Source: Xiphydria camelus (Eukaryota; Arthropoda; Insecta; Hymenoptera; Xiphydriidae). From it: 64,000 nucleotides of DNA. Made by a program: the position numbers and the translations under genes. Location: assembly GCA_963678675.1 (NCBI GenBank), contig OY783200.1:10713431-10777430 (forward strand), written 5' to 3'. Each line of letters starts with the position of its first letter. The first letter of the stretch is position 1. The notes under the pieces are model-generated. The model worked only from the letters and a program-made list of their open reading frames with translations, searched no databases and was not told the origin of the DNA. Of this stretch, positions 58,441 through 64,000 are shown piece after piece.

Positions 58441-58657
58441 TCGCGCCATCCGCGCCATCGGCCCCTGCTAGCTGCAGGGCCTTTTGCTTTATCGTCTTAC
58501 CCCCCCTTCTTCTTCTTCTACTTGGTTTATAACCCCCGAGGTTGGTAACCACGAGGAGGGGTTTAGTCGGTAGAAATCCGACACCACCCTACTAACATCT
58601 TGGGTGTCTTGTCGAAGATTCCCCTCCTCGCCCGTTCTTCAAAAAAAAAAAAAAAAA
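58441..58657 (+). repeat. Possible LINE/SINE 3' end with poly(A)
   Basis: A GC-rich stretch with GAGGAGGGGTTTAGTCGG and a T/C-rich tract ends in a 19-base A run (58638-58657), as expected of a 5'-truncated retroposon on the plus strand. No coding domain identifies the family. Confidence 0.4.
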
Positions 58658-58659
58658 AA

Positions 58660-59411
58660 CCGTGGAAGTCACTCGACATCCAGGGAGATAACTCAGCCCT
58701 CCTCAGGACTCCAATAGATCGGCCCCAGTTCGCATTTGTTCTCTTGTTCTTTCCCCTCGACCCTTCCTTGACCGCGGCGCCTTTGCGCCTTCCATCGCTC
58801 CCTTGTGTGACCGCGGCGCCTTCGCGCCTTCCACCGCCTCTTTCTGGGGCGTTTTTTTTTTCGCCTTTCCGTTTTCCTTCCGCGGCGTTTTCACGTCCCT
58901 TTCTGCTTCCTTCCACGGCGTTTTCACGCCTACCCGACTTCATTCTTCTCCTTTACGCGTCACGACCCATAACGCGGTGTCCCGAGCTGGGGCACGCACC
59001 GCTCCAGAAGAAACGCGGAGGAAGGAAGTCCACTCCCGCCAACAGGCAGCGGTCGCCCGGAAGTTGGCCGCCGGGCAAACCCCGTGGGCCCTTGGCGGAC
59101 GTGAAGGAACGGCCGTAGGGTCGGACCGGGTCATCGCCGAGTCGTCCCAATCCCGGGACCGGGGGTATTTCACCGGCGCGGCGTTGCCACCACCCGACCG
59201 CGTGGGACAGGCTTCCGTCTTGGCGGAGTTGCCAAGTCCTCCCCGAGCTAGACCGGCGACCGAAACTCCGACCCTGACTTCCCGGAAGCCGCCGACTCCC
59301 AGGAAGGGAGTCGAAGAGCTCCTCGCCCGCCGAGCAGTCAGCCCCGCACGCCATTCGGAGACTCCTCGTTTGAGTGCTCCCTTCCTTTTTCCCCGAGGCG
59401 CGTGTCAAAGA
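58660..59411. repeat. GC-rich tandem-repeat region
   Basis: CCGCGGCGCCTTNGCGCCTT occurs twice (58770, 58810), followed by two CGGCGTTTTCACG units (58880, 58917). Long frames are open on both strands because of the base composition. It resembles a LINE 5' end, but no RT or zinc motif is present. Confidence 0.4.
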
Positions 59412-59417
59412 TAGTGG

Positions 59418-59523
59418 GTTCAATGTTTTCAAGGAACTGAATATGTATCCTGAAAGATTCCAATCATTCTATAGAATGAAAAAAGAAACGTTTGATGAAC
59501 GAATATTATTTTTAATTATTAAA
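59418..59523 (+). pseudogene. Harbinger transposase N-terminal scrap
   Basis: FKELNMYPERFQSFYRMKKE then TFDERILFLIIK-stop resembles the FRM...F..LL helix of HARBI1-like proteins. The following 70 bp repeat ATTTAATAATT in inverted form, showing a local inversion; a further open frame reaches a stop near 59738. Confidence 0.4.
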
Positions 59524-59800
59524 TAGAATTAAATGATAATTATATGGGGGAACAAATATTCTATTTAATAATTAAAAATGACATTTCTTTACGTCAATTA
59601 CATCTAAAACTCAATTTTTCTAATTTTTCACGGAGACATTTTTTTACCGTAGAAGGAATTAACACTAAACCAATAATTGAACATTTTCACCGTGTTATTC
59701 CAATGGAAATCAGAAAAAAACAATTGAGACACCCCTAAATATTGAGTGAGAATGTGCACCCGAGGGCATATTCAAAGTTACATTAAATACTAACGTTTTA

Positions 59801-60168
59801 AGTGCCCGCCAAGACAATTAATTAAAAAAGCTTTTTTTTGAATCAGTCTAATATACAGGGTGACATTTTGAAAACTTGCCACTGTCCACTGCCCCTTAGG
59901 GGTAGCCCCCCCAACTTTGTAATCTTAAATAGCAACCCCCCATGTGTGATACAGCGTTGGAAAAAGCTCTTTAAAAATGCTTTACAACACACCAAATTTT
60001 GGTACCTTTCGATGAGTAGTTTTCGCGCAAATCGAGAAAGAAACTGCTGGAAATAAGTTTTGTCAATTTATTTATTAAAGGTCAATTATGTTACAATAAA
60101 TTTTCGAAGTGATAAGTGCCCGCCAAGAGAATTAATTAAAAAAGATTTTTTTGAATCAGTCTAATATA
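59801..60168 (+). repeat. 55-bp direct repeats about 314 bp apart
   Basis: AGTGCCCGCCAAGACAATTA at 59801 and AGTGCCCGCCAAGAGAATTA at 60115 begin near-identical 55-bp copies, both ending CAGTCTAATATA. Between them lies TACAGGGTGACATTTTGAAA and later sequence with no gene. Confidence 0.75.
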
Positions 60169-60467
60169 TATGTTATAACAGCATTCGGTTTGCACCGATT
60201 CGTTAAAATTACCGAAACGGTGAGTAGGTATACCCCATAGTGTGAACGGGCTGTTAGTAGCACGTCGCAAAAAGTAGAACCGGTAGAAGCAGTGACGTGA
60301 CATGCCACTAGCACGTTTCTGGTTGCGCTATTTCAGTGTGCGCTGATTCATTTCTTAACGTTGGTTTCAACTCGAAGTGACATGCTAGATGCATATTACT
60401 TGCCATGTCGCTGCCACGTCACATGCCACACCATTTTGGTGGGCGCTCTCCCGCCGCTATAGCGTGG

Positions 60468-60609
60468 CATAAGACGTGGCACCGACACGGCAGAAGCCTA
60501 TCTATTACCGTTGGTTCAACTCGTAGTAATATGCATCTACTAGCATGCTACTACGAGTTGAACCAACGGTAATAGATAGGCTTTTGCCGTGTCGGTGCCA
60601 CGTCTTATG
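60468..60609. repeat. Near-perfect 60-bp-arm hairpin
   Basis: CATAAGACGTGGCACCGACA... pairs with its inverse ending at 60609; I see a single mismatch. The loop is about 20 bases around ATGCATCTACTAGCATGC. Confidence 0.85.
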
Positions 60610-60780
60610 GTGCCCATCCACGTACAGGCGGACTGCAGTCCGTGGACTGACAGTTCTGATCTGCAGTCCCGAACTGTCATTGAACACACACGTACAGTTC
60701 TGCGGACTGCAGGCCATCGCCGGACAGTCCAGGGACTGCAGGCCGCCGGATGATTCGCCATACACGCACAATTCATGAGT

Positions 60781-61334
60781 CAGTTCAGTTCGATCAATTG
60801 TGTTTGTTAGAAGAAATATATGAGGGGTATAGATGCAAAACCCGCCAAGTCACATTTATAGAAATTTACAGGAAACGTCAAAAACTGGTGCAGACGGCCA
60901 TTGCCTTGCATTAGCAAACGTATTTTCTACCTTATTAGTTCAGTAAATGCGTGTTTAAAACTCCGATTTCGTAACAAAATTGCGGAAGTTTTTTTCTCGG
61001 CGTTCTTATATGTTTTTGGGGCTGCTGAATCCCAATTTATAGTTTGTTGCGTTGTAGGAAGTCGGCTTCATAACCAAAAACGCAAAAAATCTGAATTTTT
61101 CAGCACTTTTTTCAGTTTTTTGCTTATATCACAAAAACTGTACGTTTTTTGAAGATGAGCGTTCCATACCAAATTAAAGTAAATAAAATTTCCTACAAAA
61201 TTCACTGGTCATCTTTTATTTTCTGACAAGCGGTAACAGCCATCGATTGCTTGGATAAGGTGTACAAGTTTTTGATAACACCATATTTACAGCGACGATA
61301 CGAGATTGCAAGTTTGCGCAAGGACATAAAATTG
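60781..61334. other. No gene recognised
   Basis: AT-rich, with TTTTTTGC/GCAAAAAA words; possibly the body of the decayed piggyBac whose C-terminus follows. Confidence 0.3.
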
Positions 61335-61364
61335 GGGTTTAGCTGGCATTTTGAAACTTGATCG

Positions 61365-61532
61365 GTATGATATAGCGCCAGTAGCGCGAGTTGAATTTGA
61401 TACGAAGCGCCGATGTGAAGTTTGTAACCCAAAAAAGGATAGAAAAACAAAATCTGGTTGCGCTTCTTGCAAACGCGCTGTTTGCCACGAAGATTCTGTC
61501 GTTATATGCAACCATTGTTGTGATATATAATT
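61365..61532 (+). pseudogene. piggyBac transposase C-terminal Cys-rich domain
   Basis: ARVEFDTKRRCEVCNPKK, then CASCKRAVCHEDS, then CNHCCDI-stop: a zinc-binding C-terminal domain as in piggyBac proteins. Upstream catalytic parts are absent. Confidence 0.7.
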
Positions 61533-62070
61533 AAAAAAATACTATTTTTATAGATATTTTATTCATTTTATATTAATTTCATATAAATGTAATAAAAGAA
61601 TAAGATTTTGAATAAATATAATACTCCAACAGCTGATATAATGGAGTATTTAAAAAAAACGAGTATTTCATTTTTTCATCTTTTTTTCGGCAATCATTCT
61701 CCAAAATAAATATACTTTTTGAAAGATCCACTAAACTATTATTTTTTTTCTTGTACTAGTGCACTAGTACAAGATTCAGCTAAATTTTTAGGCCTTAATA
61801 TTGAGAATTAAAATAGTTATGAATTTGTTAATAAAAAGAGTCATTTTTCTCAATTTTTCAACTTTGGTAATTTTTAAACATATTTAAATTTAATTTAAAG
61901 CTATAAAACCTATATAGTCTTTTAAAGTAAGTATTAAAGAAGTCTTTAAAAAATTTTGAAGTAAATCTATGCAATAGTTTCTTTTTTATAACGATTTTTC
62001 TCGCCGGGGTCCAAAGGACCCGGGTGTGGTAAGCGTGTTACTCCAGGGAGGTGTGGTAAGCAAGGGTTAA
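61533..62070 (+). mobile_element. piggyBac right-end remnant
   Basis: After the domain above, AT-rich sequence ends with GTGTGGTAAGCAAGGGTTAA; reversed, TTAACCCTTGCTTACCACAC is a common piggyBac terminus. A 24-bp perfect palindrome lies at 61752-61775. The left end is missing. Confidence 0.6.
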
Positions 62071-62099
62071 GGCTAATCGAGCATAGAGGCCTTTCGTCC

Positions 62100-62580
62100 C
62101 AAGCTTCCTGATTTTTACAAGGATCAACCCAAAACGTGATATATGCATGTGGAAGCGCAGTTCCAGATATTCGGCATCACAGCCGAGGCCACGAATGCCA
62201 TATACGTTGTCGCGAGACTTCCAAGCGAAGCTGCTTCGTACTGTACCTAGTAATCATATGGGAAAAGCGTACGCACGTGACAGATATTCAAGAATGAAGG
62301 AAAGGCTTATAGCGGCATACGGAATATCAAAAGAAAAGAAATTGCATCAGTTGCTTAAAAAGTAAATCGCGATTAACGGCAAGCCTTCGCCAGTCTCTTC
62401 ACAGGATTCGTATCGCAAACAGTGAAAGCACATGCGTCTTCTTTTAGTATCGTTATCAGTTACACACTTGGACGAGCTGGCAAGACACGCAAATCTGTTG
62501 GCCGACTATCAGAATCCATCCGCATCATGTGTAGACGCTGTGTCAAAGCCGTATTCTACTAAGGTTTGCAGGAGACCGCT
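62100..62580 (+). pseudogene. gypsy-type gag fragment
   Basis: FYKDQPKTWYMHVEAQFQIF, then GITAEATNAIYVVARL, then after a frame change YSRMKERLIAAYGISKEKKL and HQLLKK. This pattern of WF..VE.QF and a later RL..S...+LL is that of gypsy (Mag-like) gag proteins. A further piece near 62465-62530 reads LDELARHANLLADY. Frame breaks and stops show decay. Confidence 0.6.
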
Positions 62581-62847
62581 ATTGGGAATCGACATAGGGG
62601 CGTAACCTAACCAATATGGCGCCGAATAAAACCTAAACCATATGACAATATGACAATATGAAATCGTGTCCTTAATGCTAATCACATCATAAAAATTGGT
62701 AGAAATATGGAAAATGTGACACCAGGTTATGTCAGTTTGACAGCTGTCTGTCTTTAAACGTCTCGTTTAACGTAGCACGTCTCATTGTGTTGCACGTTGG
62801 CAATTTATCTATTTTTTCTAATTTTCCAAACAGGTTTTCAATGTATA

Positions 62848-63699
62848 GGGGCCTTCCATATATTACGTAAGACGTTTGAGGGGGGGGGGGGGGGTATGAA
62901 TATTTCTTACAGTGTCTTACAATGGGGCGGGGTCTAGACCTCATCTTACGTGAGAAATTCCTAGCCAAAAATGCTATCAAATCACTCAATACAGATTGAA
63001 AGAAGCGCTGTACTTTGCATCAAATAAAGCAGTAACAATAGACAAAAGAATGTGCAAAACCCAGGATTAAGCAGAGAAGAGGCGACCTGCACGAGTGGCA
63101 TTGCGTCGTGATCGGGAGCTTATGTGCATCTTCCGAGATAGTGAAACGGGAGTGGAGGACGTCGAGTGGGTTGAGGAGCAGGACGTCTCTACTGAGGATA
63201 TATTTCATTAAACGAAGTTTAAAAATGAAGTTACTTTAACTGAGTGAATATATGTTTTCTAATGTTTTCCGTTGATACGAAGAGTTAGAACGAGGATGAA
63301 GTGCATAAAGAAATATACCGTAGTAGACTATAAACTTTACATCAATCGTGTTGGGCTTTCACTCGGATAAAAGACGCTGTTGATACACGATTAGAGAATA
63401 GCGAATAATGAAGAGTCTATTTAAACAGCTCCTATGTACAGCATCCTCGTTCTATGTATGATGCTATTGTTTAGCAGGACCGTCTCGAAATATAGTCAAT
63501 CTCTTCCTAATATTCATCTGATATTTGAAAGCAGTATAAACAGCAAGCTCAAGAATGACTTTAAAAAAAAGTTACGTCTTATGTAAGATTTAAGGGGGGG
63601 GGGGGGGGGGGTCATCTGGAATCTTACAGTATCTTACACTGGGGGGAGGGGGGGTCAAAAATAGGCCAAAAACGTCTTACGTAATATATGGATGGCCCC
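62848..63699. mobile_element. 852-bp non-autonomous element with poly-G tracts
   Basis: GGGGCCTTCCATATATTACG and, reversed, GGGGCCATCCATATATTACG, flanked by ATA (62845-62847, 63700-63702). Just inside each end is a long G run (62879-62893; 63593-63611) and repeats of TCTTACAGTNTCTTACA. Confidence 0.75.
63071..63211 (+). pseudogene. Unknown C-terminal coding remnant
   Basis: 46 codons open after a stop: RPARVALRRDRELMCIFRDS then an acidic tail EDVEWVEEQDVSTEDIFH-stop. It looks like the end of the protein once carried by the element at 62848-63699; family not recognised. Confidence 0.3.
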
Positions 63700-63702
63700 A
63701 TA

Positions 63703-64000
63703 CTACGCGTTCATTTGGTTTTGGAAAACCGTGAAAACACATGGATAAATGTTTTTTCGAATTACTTTCGCAGCCACTAACTGTACAAGACTACATATTT
63801 TTTTATTCGTTCTACGAAGCTTACACCACTTACTATATTCTTTAAACTTTATAAATTCTCACGTAAATTTCATTCACTAAACACTATCAGCTGTCCTTAC
63901 TTTGTATGTACATAGCGTCTCAATAATGATTGGGGGATCCGCCACCAGATGGCGAGCATCCAATGTCAATTGCCAATAGCCTCGAACCTCTCTCACGATG
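63703..64000. other. No gene recognised
   Basis: Nothing supported up to the window edge. Confidence 0.4.

Noticed and set aside
58563..59432. Several long overlapping open frames on both strands in the GC-rich region
   Set aside because: GC-rich, low-complexity composition keeps all frames open; no domain motif, and tandem repeats explain the translations.
61752..61775. Perfect 24-bp palindrome CTTGTACTAGTGCACTAGTACAAG
   Set aside because: Short and isolated in AT-rich sequence; no evidence of function or of element ends.

Overview
ORGANISM. The window is eukaryotic, AT-rich and full of GT-AG introns. The transposon families point to an arthropod genome, most likely an insect: piggyBac, Transib, pogo/Tigger, PIF/Harbinger with MADF and Myb/SANT partner proteins, Sola-like elements, a Helitron, Copia and gypsy LTR elements, and a Jockey-type LINE. 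The order cannot be told from the sequence. I recognise no ordinary host housekeeping gene. Nearly everything with coding character is a transposon gene or its remnant, so this is a transposon graveyard, possibly a pericentromeric or piRNA-cluster-like region (inference).

LAYOUT. 1-6.1 kb: tail of a Sola-like transposase, a broken MADF-BESS gene, a 759-bp foldback element and a THAP gene fragment. 6.16-9.49 kb: a Transib (RAG1-type) element whose ends read like recombination signals, carrying a small inserted element. 9.5-12.2 kb: short elements and a minus-strand Harbinger transposase cut by three insertions. 12.99-16.35 kb: first complete Sola-like element (4-bp target duplication ATAA). 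16.5-18.2 kb: hairpins, one built on a SWIM zinc-finger gene fragment. 18.4-20.6 kb: a PIF-like element with a MADF ORF split by a Helitron. 20.9-33.5 kb: a piggyBac fossil and a Copia scrap, then a second piggyBac holding a nested second Sola-like element and a nested pogo element, which itself holds further elements. 33.58-41.16 kb: long-TIR element A. 41.6-45.1 kb: an intact Myb/SANT-like gene, an unknown minus-strand ORF, a Jockey fragment and a Harbinger scrap. 45.8-48.7 kb: a minus-strand Copia. 49.0-58.2 kb: a Harbinger split by long-TIR element B. 58.4-64 kb: GC-rich retroelement-like sequence, hairpins, and remnants of piggyBac and gypsy.

MOST INTERESTING. Elements A (33580-41162) and B (50377-57300) are two diverged members of one family. 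Each is about 7 kb, with inverted repeats near 500 bp beginning TAGTCC and a 3-bp target duplication (TTA, TAA). B proves its duplication by exact interruption of a Harbinger reading frame. Each encodes a multi-exon protein with two cysteine/histidine finger modules, a large conserved middle part, and a C-terminal region whose acidic motifs match the FEN1/XPG 5'-nuclease pattern in order. I see no DDE transposase in them. They look like autonomous DNA transposons whose candidate nuclease is PIN/FEN-like; Academ, some members of which are reported to carry an XPG nuclease, is the nearest named family I know of.

HOW THE PARTS RELATE. The recurring theme is separation of paired transposon functions and nesting of cut-and-paste elements. 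Most transposase genes carry nonsense or frameshift changes. The Myb/SANT-like gene, the 1263- and 1198-codon blocks of A and B, and most of the second Sola-like transposase are the best-preserved coding stretches.
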